64,000 bases of DNA from SZUA-365 sp049663345 (GCA_049663345.1 JBATDG010000067.1:1-64000); one strand, 5' to 3'. Shown: positions 33,369 to 43,236, counted from the first letter of the stretch. Numbers and translations are program-made. Notes: generated from the letters alone by a model not told the origin.

Positions 33369-34535
33369 TTAGTTTGCGGCGTCGTCGGCCGGGATGCGTG
33401 TGCCGTCGTCTGCAGGTCCGGTTCCGCGATCCCAGTTCACGGTCAGCGTGAAACGGAGCGTCTCGGACAGCGGACTCGGTGTGTCGTCGTCTGAAATGGC
33501 TGTTGAAATGTAGCTGAAATCAAATCCGTAGATGTCGTAGCGGACGCCAGCGCCAAATGTGAGGAAGCGGCGGTTGCCCTGTGACGGATCTTCGTGGAAG
33601 AAACCGAAACGCAGGGCGACGAGCTGCGAGTACCAGTATTCGAAACCAGTGCCGAGCGTGAAGCTATTGACGACATTGCCGCCTTCCCAGCTCTTGGTGA
33701 CCGCCGTGAAAAATGGATCCGCGGTTTTATCAGTGCGGCTCACAAGCAGCTTCGTCACATCAGTGGTGAAGGTCAGCGTGTTGTATTTCTCTTTCACTAT
33801 GTCGTAGGAGAAGCCAAGCCGCAAAGCCGTGGGCAAGGGATCCGACTGCGCTTCATCAATGTAGCTGATGGAGGGACCCATGTTGGTGATCGAGGCGCCA
33901 AGCGAAAGCTTGCCGCCAATATCGGTATCACTGAAAGGGAGCGTCAGCTTGGAGGGACGATAAAGCACGCCGATATCGCCGGCGACTGCAGTGGCAGTAC
34001 CTGAGCCCTGTTCGCGCGCCGTAGCGACTGCAGAAAGACTGGAATGAATGAGGCGAATTCCGATACCCAGGGAGAGATCCTCATCGAGGCGCATGCCATA
34101 GGCGACCGAGAATGCAATTTCATAACTCTTGAATTGGCCGAGCGAAATGTTGGCCTCATCGCGACGCTCAAACTGCCCGAGATTCAGATATGTAAGTGCG
34201 GCGCCGATCGTTCCTCCCGTCGAGGGAAGGTCCATTTTATAACTTGCGTACTCGAAATAGAGATCACTCTGCTGGAACTGGGGAAGCCAGTTTGAGTGGT
34301 TGAGACTGAATTCCATGCCCTTCTGGAAGCCGAGACCGGCCGGATTCCAGAATACGGCCGACACGTCGTTGGCGACAGCCACGCCTGCCTCACCCATGGC
34401 GCTGTTGCGCGAGCTGGGTGAAATTAGCAGAAACGGAACAGCCGTACTGGTCTGCGCAGCTGCATCCTGAAAAATGGACAACAGCATCAAGCACGCAGCA
34501 CCGGCATAGAGAAAGGCTTTGCTCTTGCGAATCAT
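33369..34535 (-). CDS. porV: Type IX secretion outer-membrane protein PorV (LptO-like)
   Basis: A 388-residue outer-membrane beta-barrel of the PorV/PorQ (FadL-like) family. It has a signal peptide (MIRKSKAFLYAGAACLMLL...AAAQ), the conserved opening SPSSRNSAMGEAGVAVANDVSAVFWNPAGL, and regular amphipathic strands. PorV carries cargo to the PorU sortase in T9SS. The start is placed at ATG 34535, which has GAGGA eight bases upstream; two further ATGs lie at 34550/34547. It sits directly behind porU, as in many Bacteroidetes. Confidence 0.93.
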   Translation of the reverse strand: MIRKSKAFLYAGAACLMLLSIFQDAAAQTSTAVPFLLISPSSRNSAMGEAGVAVANDVSAVFWNPAGLGFQKGMEFSLNHSNWLPQFQQSDLYFEYASYKMDLPSTGGTIGAALTYLNLGQFERRDEANISLGQFKSYEIAFSVAYGMRLDEDLSLGIGIRLIHSSLSAVATAREQGSGTATAVAGDIGVLYRPSKLTLPFSDTDIGGKLSLGASITNMGPSISYIDEAQSDPLPTALRLGFSYDIVKEKYNTLTFTTDVTKLLVSRTDKTADPFFTAVTKSWEGGNVVNSFTLGTGFEYWYSQLVALRFGFFHEDPSQGNRRFLTFGAGVRYDIYGFDFSYISTAISDDDTPSPLSETLRFTLTVNWDRGTGPADDGTRIPADDAAN

Positions 34536-34603
34536 GTAAATCCTCATCATATCTTAAGACAGAACAGTTAATTTATCTCGAAAATCATGAAATTTCAACT
34601 TTT

Positions 34604-37600
34604 TTACTGAAGCAGAATCAATCGGCCCTGCGCCTCGCTGCCCTGCAAGCCATCGATGGTGCGGCAGACGATGCGGTACAGATAGATGCCCTTCGACAGG
34701 TATTGGCCCTGCGAATCCATGGTGTCCCATGGAATTTCTACGATGCGGCTGTTGACCTGTCCCGCGCGAATGCGCCGCACGAGTGCGCCATTGCTCGCGT
34801 AGACGAGGATGTCCACGTCCACAGGATCCAGCACATTGTGACGAAAACGGAAGGTCGTCTGACCGGAAACAGGGTTGGGATAGTTCTGCACATCCTGAAG
34901 AGTGAGCTGCTCTGCCACGGAGAAGCGCGTTTCGACGGTAGTCGAATTATTGTAAATATCCCATGCACGCAGGCGCAGCGTATGGCTGCCTGCTGTGAGA
35001 TTGCGGAATCGGAACTCCACGCTCCCCCGCTGATATGAATCAATATCTCCGGTGTAATAATCATTGAGTACAACGCTGCGGTCATCGCCGTCGAGCCATG
35101 CCTCGAGATCGTGTCCGATTCCGATGCCGGTCGTATTGATTCCGCTCACATCAAAAAGATCAGCGATAAGCAGCGGGTCTTTTCCTACCAGGTTGCCCGG
35201 GATGAAATCCCGGCCGTCGACGAACAGTTGAATTTCCGGCCCTATCGCATCGGGCGACACCGTCGAATCGGATCCACCCACGCGGAGATTCAGGAAATAT
35301 CCTGCACCGTCAACTTCGTCGTTGCTGAAATAAATCGCGACGCGTCCGGGACTGTTTTCGTAGGAAATATCCTTCGGCACGATGAAGGTCACCGCGAAGC
35401 GTCCCGCGTCAATATGCGCCTTGCCGCGGTACAGCAATCCGCCGGGCATCTGATACTTGTAGTTGTTCCATTCCGGCACGATCATGAATCTCTCGGCATC
35501 GAAAAGACTGACCTCAGCGGTTCCGGCGAAGTCATTCCAGACCGAACCATCCGATTTCCTCACGCTGCCTTCAAGCGTCACCTTGCTGAACGCTCGCAGC
35601 TGCACAGTATCGCTGGTGACCGCCGCGTCGTTGACGAGAATGCGCTCGAGGGACGCAGTGTAGCGAGGGAGCGCGAGTCGCAAGCCCGGATCCGCGAATA
35701 AGTGGAATTTCTCAAATCCGGCAATTCCGTTGTGGCGCTGCTTGGTCGAATAGATGGCATCGCCGAGACGCCTTGCACGGCCGTCGGCTTCGCGGCCTTC
35801 GCTGAACACGTAGTTGAAGAACTCCTGATTGAACGCACTGTTTTCTCCGGAGTACACCACCCGAGGCGCGGATAATCCACCGACTGCGCCGCCATTTTTC
35901 TTGAGGATAAGCAGTTCGGTACCGCTGCGCACACCAGGCGAATCATACAGACCGAACGTGCAGGTAGCGGCTGCAACGAAGGTAAGACGGTCGGAATTTT
36001 GCAGCTGAGGGATCGTCACATCGGAAAGGAAAATTCGCTCATGCGCCCATACGTCATGCGCACCGTGTCCGGTATAGTTGACGATCAGCGAGCCTTCGTT
36101 GATCTGGTTGATGATCGCGGCGTTTGCATCAGGTTTGCGTCGTCCCTGCGCCGTGTTTTCAGTGCGATACGAAACGATATAGATTTTTTTCTGCTCGATA
36201 TTGCTGGGAACCAACCCCGAAAGCCGTTCGCTCTGCCGCGTATGCTGATCTCCGTCGGTGTCGGAATAGCCGGTATATCCGTCGTCGGCGACGAAGGTTA
36301 TTCTGTTCTTCCAAGGGTCGAAATCAGGGTCGGTTTCATAGCTGATGATTTTATCCACCACGGTATTCGCTTCATCGAGGTTCTGCACCGGGAGACGTCC
36401 GCCTGCAAGATCGACTCGCGGGTCCGTGCCGACAACCTGAACATAGTAGTCGTCGGTAACATAGGACTGGATCCGGTTAATGGAATTCTCGGTTTCCCAC
36501 ACAGGCACCATGCTGGGCTCCGTGGTGCTGTGGTTGCGGTAATCAAAATGACCGTCGCCGAAAAACAGCACATAGCGCGGAGGGACGCTCCAGTTTGCCA
36601 TCGCCCACGCAAGGAAATCGCGAATGGCTGTCGGGTCCGTGACGCCGGCATTGCATTCGTTGTAAATCGACTCGAGGGTGACAACCATCGAAGAGAGTTG
36701 ATCTTCACCCGGACGTTCGCGGTGTGTCTTCAGGCGGTTCGCAGCCTCAATTAGATCCTTGTTCGTGATGATCAGGTAATCGGCGCCGCCGGAGGCAAGC
36801 AAGCCCGAGTTTGGAATGGAGACGGCGTTAGCGGCAGTCTTGAGAGCGGGCGCCGCCACGGCGAGGAACTGGCGGGGACTTCCCTGCGTGTTCTGCACCT
36901 GGAATCGAACAGTACCGCCGCTGACCTGAGTTTCCATCACCGCAACCTGCTTGTAGTCCGTGACGTCATACACAACCACATCGCTCATGGTGAATCCGTT
37001 CAGCACAAACTGAATAACCGCGGTGGTGTCAGGAGCGGAGAACAGGAGTTCATCGCCGACTGCTTCGAAACGGCGTGCGTAAATCCATTCCACCCAATCC
37101 ACATAGCCGTCGCGTGAGTTTTGCGGATTCGTTGAATTGTATGTCACTGACAGAGTAGAGCGATCGTCGGCAAGATCTCCGATTCCTGAGAAGCTCTGTG
37201 TCCCGGAGATCTTGGCCATATCACCCGTATCGGAGCTGAAGTCAACCGTACCCATGTTAATGATGCCAAGGTTCGCATCATTTCCGCGCACGGTGAAGCT
37301 GTTGACAACTTCGGAACTGGAAACAGTCTGCAATCGATAGGTGATCGGCTGACTGCGAACGAGCCCCGGGAGTTTCCGTGTGTAGGCGATGGAGGAGGCG
37401 CTGCCAGCTGCGGGGACGAGCCGCTTCCCGACCCACATTTTTCCAGAGTTCATGAGGTTGAGTACTTCGTCTTCCTGGAATTCGCGACCTGTAAAAGCCG
37501 CTGGTGTGTATGTGTTGGATTCGCTTAGTGACGGCTGCGTCTGCATTCGCAGGCCTGCGCCATTGCCCCATGTAAGCAGGTAGGAATTCGCATCGTCGTA

Positions 37601-38593
37601 GCGATGGATGTAATGCTCATAGGTGCGGGTGGACGGATTCCACGCAAAACCGCTGAGTCCCTGCCCATAAAATTGTACGAAATCACCATCATCGAAGCGT
37701 CCGTCTTCCCCGCCGACAACTTCGATTGCGATTTCCTGCATAGGATCAGGGCGAGCATCGCTGAGCCGGGTCGCACGTTCACGTCCGCCGTTGCCATAAA
37801 TCCTGATCGTTCCGGGATCAATATTTGCGACGTCCATTCCAGCGTCTGCAAACCAACGGCGGGTGAATCGATAGACTCCGGTCTGCTGTAAATCGAAACG
37901 GTACCAGCTGCCCGATGCGAGCGTCTGTCCTGCAGCTTTCGTGATTGCACGCTTCCGCCCGATAGCCCACTTACCGGCCATTCCATTATTGAGCAGGACG
38001 GCATCCGCGGCGTTAAGCTTGGATGTGATGAGTCCGGGAATTGCTTTTCCGAAAGTGATGCGGCAGACGATGCGCGAATGAACACGAGCGATACGAGTGA
38101 TCGGATTCCATTGCACAGGTGTGAAGACAATTTCGCCGATGATGCGGTCGCGTGATATTCCAAGGTTCTCGATACGTGCAACATCGTTCGGAGAAAGCGC
38201 ATCCGCGGCGTATATCTCGCCTCTTTCGTAGACTTCGGATCCCTGGCGCATCCCCGGAATGGGTGCGATGTTCACATCGTGAAACTCGCGGTAATCTACT
38301 TGCTCCACTGTCAGCAGATTGCCTTCCGTCGCGGGAAAGGCCAGCAATTCCAGGCGGGAGCGCAGGTCCGGCGCACCGGCGAAAGCGCTTCCGGCTGACG
38401 CTGATCTTTCGAAATCATACACCACTCCCTGGAGTCCATAATCCAGGACCCGATACAACGGCCGATACTCAACGATGAGTTCGCTGGCATTAGATGAAAG
38501 TATGGTGATCTGCTGTGCCGAGATCGTCACCGACATACAAAAAGTCGCGGCGAACAGCAGCGCGGCAGAAAGTAAAACGTGACGAGCTTTCAT
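34604..38593 (-). CDS. porU: Type IX secretion system sortase PorU
   Basis: A 1329-residue gingipain-fold (peptidase C25) protein that removes C-terminal sorting domains and attaches cargo to the cell surface. After a signal peptide (about 1-25) comes a long N-terminal beta region. The C25 domain follows, with the catalytic histidine in VNYTGHGAHD (His843) and the cysteine in AAATCTFG (Cys878), spaced as in gingipains. The last 100 residues, starting near DVQNYPNPVSGQTTF, form its own sorting-domain-like CTD. ATG 38593 gives the clean signal peptide. porV follows 68 bp later. A cargo-like protein with the same kind of C-terminus is encoded next to them. Confidence 0.95.
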   Translation of the reverse strand: MKARHVLLSAALLFAATFCMSVTISAQQITILSSNASELIVEYRPLYRVLDYGLQGVVYDFERSASAGSAFAGAPDLRSRLELLAFPATEGNLLTVEQVDYREFHDVNIAPIPGMRQGSEVYERGEIYAADALSPNDVARIENLGISRDRIIGEIVFTPVQWNPITRIARVHSRIVCRITFGKAIPGLITSKLNAADAVLLNNGMAGKWAIGRKRAITKAAGQTLASGSWYRFDLQQTGVYRFTRRWFADAGMDVANIDPGTIRIYGNGGRERATRLSDARPDPMQEIAIEVVGGEDGRFDDGDFVQFYGQGLSGFAWNPSTRTYEHYIHRYDDANSYLLTWGNGAGLRMQTQPSLSESNTYTPAAFTGREFQEDEVLNLMNSGKMWVGKRLVPAAGSASSIAYTRKLPGLVRSQPITYRLQTVSSSEVVNSFTVRGNDANLGIINMGTVDFSSDTGDMAKISGTQSFSGIGDLADDRSTLSVTYNSTNPQNSRDGYVDWVEWIYARRFEAVGDELLFSAPDTTAVIQFVLNGFTMSDVVVYDVTDYKQVAVMETQVSGGTVRFQVQNTQGSPRQFLAVAAPALKTAANAVSIPNSGLLASGGADYLIITNKDLIEAANRLKTHRERPGEDQLSSMVVTLESIYNECNAGVTDPTAIRDFLAWAMANWSVPPRYVLFFGDGHFDYRNHSTTEPSMVPVWETENSINRIQSYVTDDYYVQVVGTDPRVDLAGGRLPVQNLDEANTVVDKIISYETDPDFDPWKNRITFVADDGYTGYSDTDGDQHTRQSERLSGLVPSNIEQKKIYIVSYRTENTAQGRRKPDANAAIINQINEGSLIVNYTGHGAHDVWAHERIFLSDVTIPQLQNSDRLTFVAAATCTFGLYDSPGVRSGTELLILKKNGGAVGGLSAPRVVYSGENSAFNQEFFNYVFSEGREADGRARRLGDAIYSTKQRHNGIAGFEKFHLFADPGLRLALPRYTASLERILVNDAAVTSDTVQLRAFSKVTLEGSVRKSDGSVWNDFAGTAEVSLFDAERFMIVPEWNNYKYQMPGGLLYRGKAHIDAGRFAVTFIVPKDISYENSPGRVAIYFSNDEVDGAGYFLNLRVGGSDSTVSPDAIGPEIQLFVDGRDFIPGNLVGKDPLLIADLFDVSGINTTGIGIGHDLEAWLDGDDRSVVLNDYYTGDIDSYQRGSVEFRFRNLTAGSHTLRLRAWDIYNNSTTVETRFSVAEQLTLQDVQNYPNPVSGQTTFRFRHNVLDPVDVDILVYASNGALVRRIRAGQVNSRIVEIPWDTMDSQGQYLSKGIYLYRIVCRTIDGLQGSEAQGRLILLQ

Positions 38594-38667
38594 AGAGGGG
38601 GCGCCAATTGAATTGTGGATATCATAGATAAAGTCCTCAATGAAACGATATGACGCAATTCCATTTT

Positions 38668-39951
38668 TCATCCATGCACCGCTTCATCCGATGCAGTTCC
38701 CACGAGGATTGACTGACGAAAACGGCGGTAAAAATACAGGTTCATCACGATGTTCACTCCGTAGGTCGCCACGAATGCGATTGCGGCGCCGGTCATTCCA
38801 AGAAAAGGAATCAGCGCAAGATTGGCTGCGATATTCACTGCAGAAGTGCTGATCGACATGATCCGTATTGCGCGTCCCTGACGGCGTGCCGCGAGGAAAG
38901 AATGATACGGGATATTGAGGCCTGCAAGCGCGAAGCCTGCAATCAGCCAGGGCAGCACCGTCAGCGCATCCGTGTATCGCGCTGTGTAGAACAGCGGAAT
39001 CAGCAGCTGACAGGCCGCAAGCAGTACGACAGCTCCAACCGTGCACCAGAGCAGATTGATCGTCAGAAGACGGCGTGCGATGCCTTCATCGCTTACAAAC
39101 CGTTTGTAGGCGCTCTGCGAAGCCGCCTTGCTGAACATGCTCAACGGCGTGCTCATGGTCATCGCAATGGAATAGAAGCCGACAGCTGCCATTCCATGGA
39201 ATGCGCCGAGAAGCATTTTATCCAGCCCGGTCGTCATTCCGTCGACCACCCGACCGAGATACACCTCCCTGCCAAATTCCTGCACTTCCCGGAAGATCAG
39301 ACGAAATTCGTCACCGAGCTGCGAGAATGCCGGTCGCAGATACCCTGCAGCCATACCGACAGAAATACCCATTGCCGCAAGTGTTGAAAGAACCGCCAGC
39401 CGCGCATCCACGTCGCCTGCATACAGCAGGATGCTGAGGATTCCGATCAGAAGAACACGCGGAAGGAGCAGAAACACCGACATCAGCTTCATTCGGCTGC
39501 CGCCCTGGCTGATCGAGAGAATCATCTCCGTGAGCGGGAATACCAATGCCAGTGGAGCTGCTATCAGAAGAATGCTGCCTACGTTTTTATGAAAAATCGC
39601 ATCGACAACAAACGACGCGCCGAGGATCACCAATGAGAACAGAACGCCGATTCCGGCAGAGAGCAGCAGCAGGGCCCCGATGCGTCTTGAAGAGTCCTGT
39701 TCGGGCCTCAGCAGCGCCATCAGACGCATCCCGGCAGGTGCGATTCCGAAGTCGAAGAACATTCCGGAGAAAAGAAACAACGCGATGACGTAACTATACG
39801 TTCCGAATGCGACGACGTCCATCGAGCGCGTCAGCATGATGTACACAACGATTCCGAGCAGCGCGTTGAGAATGAGCGCGGAGAAATACAGCGACGTTTT
39901 GCGGCCCAGTTCCGACCGAAGCATTTCGCGGATTTCGTTTCGGCGGTTCAT
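38668..39951 (-). CDS. Polysaccharide flippase (MATE/Wzx-like, MOP superfamily)
   Basis: An integral membrane protein of about 427 residues with twelve or so hydrophobic helices, beginning SLYFSALILNALLGIVVYIMLTR and containing GTYSYVIALFLFSGMFFDFG, both typical of polysaccharide/lipid-linked sugar exporters. It probably moves a lipid-linked glycan across the inner membrane. The start is uncertain: ATG 39951 opens into the usual RNEIREMLRSELGRK, while a longer frame from ATG 40047 has a possible GGAACGG ribosome site. No glycosyltransferases lie nearby, so the cargo is unknown. The porU start is 74 bp downstream in transcription order. Confidence 0.85.
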   Translation of the reverse strand: MNRRNEIREMLRSELGRKTSLYFSALILNALLGIVVYIMLTRSMDVVAFGTYSYVIALFLFSGMFFDFGIAPAGMRLMALLRPEQDSSRRIGALLLLSAGIGVLFSLVILGASFVVDAIFHKNVGSILLIAAPLALVFPLTEMILSISQGGSRMKLMSVFLLLPRVLLIGILSILLYAGDVDARLAVLSTLAAMGISVGMAAGYLRPAFSQLGDEFRLIFREVQEFGREVYLGRVVDGMTTGLDKMLLGAFHGMAAVGFYSIAMTMSTPLSMFSKAASQSAYKRFVSDEGIARRLLTINLLWCTVGAVVLLAACQLLIPLFYTARYTDALTVLPWLIAGFALAGLNIPYHSFLAARRQGRAIRIMSISTSAVNIAANLALIPFLGMTGAAIAFVATYGVNIVMNLYFYRRFRQSILVGTASDEAVHG

Positions 39952-40160
39952 CGCCGTGGCACTAGAATACAACGACGAAATCACGCCCCTGGGCGTGCTC
40001 GTGACGAAGCGAAATACATTCGATGGTAATGCGTGGGTAAACGACATCCGTTCCAGACGGTATACTTGATGGATACTGCAAATGGTAACGAATGGTTTAT
40101 AGCACGCCTGGTTGGTGAGAAATACAGAATATTGAAATCTAGCTTATTCCAGCGGCTTTG

Positions 40161-40679
40161 TCAAGAAGGAAATACCGACTTGTTGCCGATACGCGAAAGA
40201 AAAATTTCCGCAGTTTTTTCGAGAAAGGACTGTGTTTCATCATCAAAGCGGGCAGCTTCGGGACTGTCAACATCAAATACTCCCCACAGTTCGCCATCGA
40301 GGACCAATGGTATAACCACTTCGGAGCGTGAGGCCGAATCGCAAGCGATATGTCCGGGGAAGGTTTCCACGTCTGCGACGTTCAGAGTTCTGCGTTCCCT
40401 GGCGGCGGTACCGCAGACGCCGCTGCCCAACAAGATGACCGTACACGCTGGTTTCCCGTGAAAGGGTCCGAGGACGAGACGTTCACCATCGCTTAAATAA
40501 AATCCCACCCAGTTGATTCCCGGCAAAGACCAGAAGAGCAGCGAAGCAAGATTCGCCATCAGCGTCAGCGGCGGTTCTGACGGATCGAGGAGGATTTCAA
40601 TCTGTGCCAGAAGCTGAATGTGAGTCGGTTGATCGATAATTGAAACATCAGCCAATTGCGTTCCTTCCAAAGAATGCAT
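40161..40679 (-). CDS. msrC: Free methionine-(R)-sulfoxide reductase (GAF domain)
   Basis: A 172-residue GAF-fold enzyme reducing free methionine-R-sulfoxide. The three cysteines of the fRMsr family are present with the expected spacing: Cys79 in HGKPACTVI, Cys89 in GVCGTAA and Cys113 in GHIACDS. It also has the usual WVGFYL and VFDVDSPE segments, the latter closing the GAF domain. It uses thioredoxin as electron donor in relatives. Monocistronic by appearance, with the flippase downstream on the same strand. Confidence 0.95.
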   Translation of the reverse strand: MHSLEGTQLADVSIIDQPTHIQLLAQIEILLDPSEPPLTLMANLASLLFWSLPGINWVGFYLSDGERLVLGPFHGKPACTVILLGSGVCGTAARERRTLNVADVETFPGHIACDSASRSEVVIPLVLDGELWGVFDVDSPEAARFDDETQSFLEKTAEIFLSRIGNKSVFPS

Positions 40680-40748
40680 GTGTTGTCCATTTCAATGAAT
40701 TTAGCTACGTTGAGATATTAGAACAACAACTCAAGAGGGCCAAAGAAT

Positions 40749-41291
40749 ATGAAACACCGTTTTCTCGTGTTTACGATCGCAATCCTTTCCTTCATCACCC
40801 TGAGCATGATGCAAGTGCACGCGCAGGACGGTGGGAAGAAAGGCTATTACACTGAACAGCTGCGCTTCGGCGTCGGAGCTCAGGCAGGACTCATGTCAGG
40901 CATGGGCCTGGGTGTGCGAATTCATCCAATTGGACGTATGAGCGTTCAGGTTGCAGGCGGCGCACTCAGCGGCGGCGAAAGCGTCATGGCATCTGCCGGT
41001 ATTGAAGGACAATTCGATTTTGACTGGCGCGAGCGTTCCCGCTTCTACGGTTTTGTCGGCATGGGTTATTATACCAATGGCGAGGAAGAACTCACCGTCG
41101 CGGCTAAAACATGGGCACCAGGAAAAGAAGATCCGAGATTGAAGAGTCCTTTCCGTGCAGGCGTTGGCATTGGCTACGAATGGGATATTTCCAACGTACT
41201 TATTTTCAGTGCGAGCGTGGCGTTCACCTATTTCTCCGAAGGGGCGTTCATTCCTCTCCCCCAGGTAGGCCTCTACTACATGTTCGACTGA
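40749..41291 (+). CDS. Small outer-membrane beta-barrel protein, unknown function
   Basis: A 180-residue protein with a signal peptide (MKHRFLVFTIAILSFITLSMMQVHAQ) and alternating beta-strand pattern ending in LPQVGLYYMFD, where the final aromatic residue is typical of an outer-membrane barrel. Glycine-rich turns (GVGAQAGLMSGMGLGVRI) resemble OmpW/OmpA-like small porins, but no specific family is recognised. AGAGGG lies about 10 bp before the ATG. It converges with the HAD gene. Confidence 0.75.
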   Translation: MKHRFLVFTIAILSFITLSMMQVHAQDGGKKGYYTEQLRFGVGAQAGLMSGMGLGVRIHPIGRMSVQVAGGALSGGESVMASAGIEGQFDFDWRERSRFYGFVGMGYYTNGEEELTVAAKTWAPGKEDPRLKSPFRAGVGIGYEWDISNVLIFSASVAFTYFSEGAFIPLPQVGLYYMFD

Positions 41292-41307
41292 CCCGAAAAA
41301 TTCCGCA

Positions 41308-41325
41308 TCAGAGCTTCCGCTCTGA
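41308..41325 (-). terminator. Possible weak terminator hairpin overlapping a stop codon
   Basis: TCAGAGC / GCTCTGA (7-bp stem, four-base loop) begins at the HAD stop codon and is followed on the reverse strand by TGCGGAATTTTT. The T-run is delayed, so termination is only possible. Confidence 0.35.
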
Positions 41326-41988
41326 ACTGTGGATGATCTGCAGAATTTCCCCGAAGGCGCTCACGGCTTGGTCCGGTTCGAGCGCCTTCAGTTTTTCCGC
41401 CGACTGAAAACCGTACAATGCTGCGATCGTGTACATCCCCGCCGCTTTCCCCGCCTCCAAATCATACACAGAATCTCCGATGATTGCGCATTCCCCCGCG
41501 TTCACTCCCATGCTCTCCATCACCTTCTTAAGAGGAACCGGAGATGGCTTCATTTCTTCGAATGTGTCTCCGCCGGCAATCAGGTGGAAGTGATCCGCAA
41601 TGCCAAACGCTTCGAGAATTTCGCGTGTCGCCAATTCCGGCTTGTTGCTTACCACAGCGAGACGAAAATCCAGCGCCGCGCTGTCACTCAGCACGTTGAG
41701 CGTTTCACGCACGCCCGGATAGAGCTGCGTGGCATCCAGCGCATGCTCCCGGTAAATTGCACGATAGCGCACGAGGAGGGGACCGGCATCAGACGGAGTA
41801 TGTCCCGCTGCAGAGAGGATTCCACTCACAAGAAATTCTACACCGCGTCCTATGCAGGGACGGATCTCCGCATCAGGAAGCGGCTGCGCACCGATCGATG
41901 CGAGCAGCAGATTGCATGAAGCGGCGATATCGCGGAATGAATCGACGAGGGTTCCGTCCAGATCACAAATCAATAAACGCAGATTCAT
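41308..41988 (-). CDS. HAD-family phosphatase (phosphoglycolate phosphatase-like)
   Basis: A 226-residue haloacid-dehalogenase-like hydrolase with motif I DLDGTLVDS at 9-17, motif II VVSNKP, motif III lysine in EMKPSP, and motif IV IGDSVYDLEAGKAAG. The cap region (about 20-80) and the overall length match the Gph group, which removes phosphate from 2-phosphoglycolate, though related enzymes act on other small phosphates. ATG 41988 is chosen; an upstream ATG at 42009 adds seven residues. Confidence 0.9.
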   Translation of the reverse strand: MNLRLLICDLDGTLVDSFRDIAASCNLLLASIGAQPLPDAEIRPCIGRGVEFLVSGILSAAGHTPSDAGPLLVRYRAIYREHALDATQLYPGVRETLNVLSDSAALDFRLAVVSNKPELATREILEAFGIADHFHLIAGGDTFEEMKPSPVPLKKVMESMGVNAGECAIIGDSVYDLEAGKAAGMYTIAALYGFQSAEKLKALEPDQAVSAFGEILQIIHSSERKL

Positions 41989-42173
41989 CAGATCATCACC
42001 ATGGAGCATGAGAAGGATCGAATTACAAGGAAGCGGAACATCGAGTCCATCTGGCCGGTTGAAACAGACTGTGCTGCAGTTTGAACAATTTTCATCAAAA
42101 AATGAAGAGAGCGCGGTGAGAGTCTTGCACTGCAGCAATAAATTCCTTAGCTTAAATGACCACTTTTTGTGGA

Positions 42174-42245
42174 GGGGCTGTAGCTCAGCGGTAGAGCATC
42201 TGCCTTTTAAGCAGAGGGTCGATGGTTCGAGCCCATCCAGCCTCA
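42174..42245 (+). tRNA. tRNA-Lys (anticodon TTT)
   Basis: Cloverleaf: acceptor GGGGCTG / CAGCCTC (one G-T pair), D-arm GCTCAGCGGTAGAGC, anticodon stem TCTGC / GCAGA with loop CTTTTAA (anticodon at 42206-42208), T-arm GATGG-TTCGAGC-CCATC, discriminator A. The 3' CCA is not encoded. Confidence 0.97.
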
Positions 42246-42268
42246 CAAAAAAGTGTGACGACAAATAT

Positions 42269-42352
42269 GCGGAAGTGGTGAAATTGGCAGACACACCATC
42301 TTGAGGGGGTGGCGCTCGAAAGGGCATGCGGGTTCAAGTCCCGCCTTCCGCA
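42269..42352 (+). tRNA. tRNA-Leu (anticodon GAG)
   Basis: A class II tRNA with long variable arm. Acceptor GCGGAAG / CTTCCGC, anticodon stem CCATC / GGTGG with loop TTGAGGG (anticodon 42303-42305), variable arm, T-arm GCGGG-TTCAAGT-CCCGC, discriminator A. Lies 23 bp behind tRNA-Lys, probably on one precursor. Confidence 0.95.
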
Positions 42353-42437
42353 CAAGTCTCATAAGCCCGACACTAGGCTCGCCGCAGTCTCTCTTCTAAT
42401 GTTCCACCGAAAATCTCAGGTGCAAGGAGTAAGAACT

Positions 42438-43190
42438 ATGCTCAAGAAGTTTGCTTTCTTGTCCGTTCTCACTCTGCTGTTGTTGGCTTCTACGTCGATG
42501 GCTCAGAGTAACAACGACGCAAAAAAACTTTTTAACGACGGCAACGCACTTCTCAAGTCCGGCGACTTTGAAGGAGCGATTGTCAAATATAATGCGGCTC
42601 TCAAAATAGAGAAGCACGAATACTATTATTACCAGCGTGGACTAGCCCAGAAGAAAGCGCGCAAGATGGATGACGCTGTCGCTTCATTCCAGGCTGCGAT
42701 CGAAACCAACCCCAAATGGGCTGTGGGTTACGTAGCGCTCGCAGGCGCGGAATTTTCTGCCGGCGCGTATGACAAAGCCATCACACAATATGAAAATGCT
42801 TTGAAGGAAAACCCGACGCTGGGTCCTGCAAAGAAAGGTCTCGCCTCAGCGCAAACCGCTCAAGCACAGGCATTGTTGGGACAGGGCGATGTCAACGGCG
42901 CTATTGCTCTGTGCGAAAAAGCTGTTACGAACGATGAGAAGTACGACAAGGCCTACCTCGTACTGGCCATGGCACAGAATAAAAATGGAAAATACGACGA
43001 GGCCATCAAGGCGGCGCAGAATGCTATAAAGCTTATCAAGTCGCCACAGAAGGGCGCTGCATATTTTGAAATGGGACTCGCCTATCGCAATCTTGGCAAC
43101 ACTGCCAAAGCGAAGGAGGCCTTTACAAGCGCCAAAAAGGATCCGGGCTACGTACGCAATGCGGATTACGAATTGAAAATGCTCAAATAG
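42438..43190 (+). CDS. Secreted TPR-repeat protein
   Basis: A 250-residue protein with a signal peptide (MLKKFAFLSVLTLLLLASTSMAQ) and about six tetratricopeptide repeats (for example AKKLFNDGNALLKSGDFEGA, AYLVLAMAQNKNGKYDEAIK). TPR arrays bind other proteins; a periplasmic scaffold role is likely but the partner is unknown. It has a strong AAGGAG site nine bases before the ATG and a strong terminator after it, so it appears monocistronic. It lies just behind the tRNA pair. Confidence 0.88.
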   Translation: MLKKFAFLSVLTLLLLASTSMAQSNNDAKKLFNDGNALLKSGDFEGAIVKYNAALKIEKHEYYYYQRGLAQKKARKMDDAVASFQAAIETNPKWAVGYVALAGAEFSAGAYDKAITQYENALKENPTLGPAKKGLASAQTAQAQALLGQGDVNGAIALCEKAVTNDEKYDKAYLVLAMAQNKNGKYDEAIKAAQNAIKLIKSPQKGAAYFEMGLAYRNLGNTAKAKEAFTSAKKDPGYVRNADYELKMLK

Positions 43191-43210
43191 AGCGCGTCCA
43201 CTGAGATGTG

Positions 43211-43236
43211 AAACCCCGCAGCTGCGGGGTTTTTTT
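43211..43236 (+). terminator. Intrinsic terminator after the TPR gene
   Basis: AACCCCGCA / TGCGGGGTT stem with a GC turn, followed by an unbroken T-run to 43236. It lies 20 bp after the TPR stop and 17 bp before the convergent TonB receptor stop. Confidence 0.95.

Noticed and set aside
42269..42352. Reading the second tRNA as tRNA-Ser(TGA)
   Set aside because: A 7-base loop CTTGAGG would give TGA, but the stem then pairs badly; CCATC/GGTGG with loop TTGAGGG pairs fully and gives Leu(GAG).
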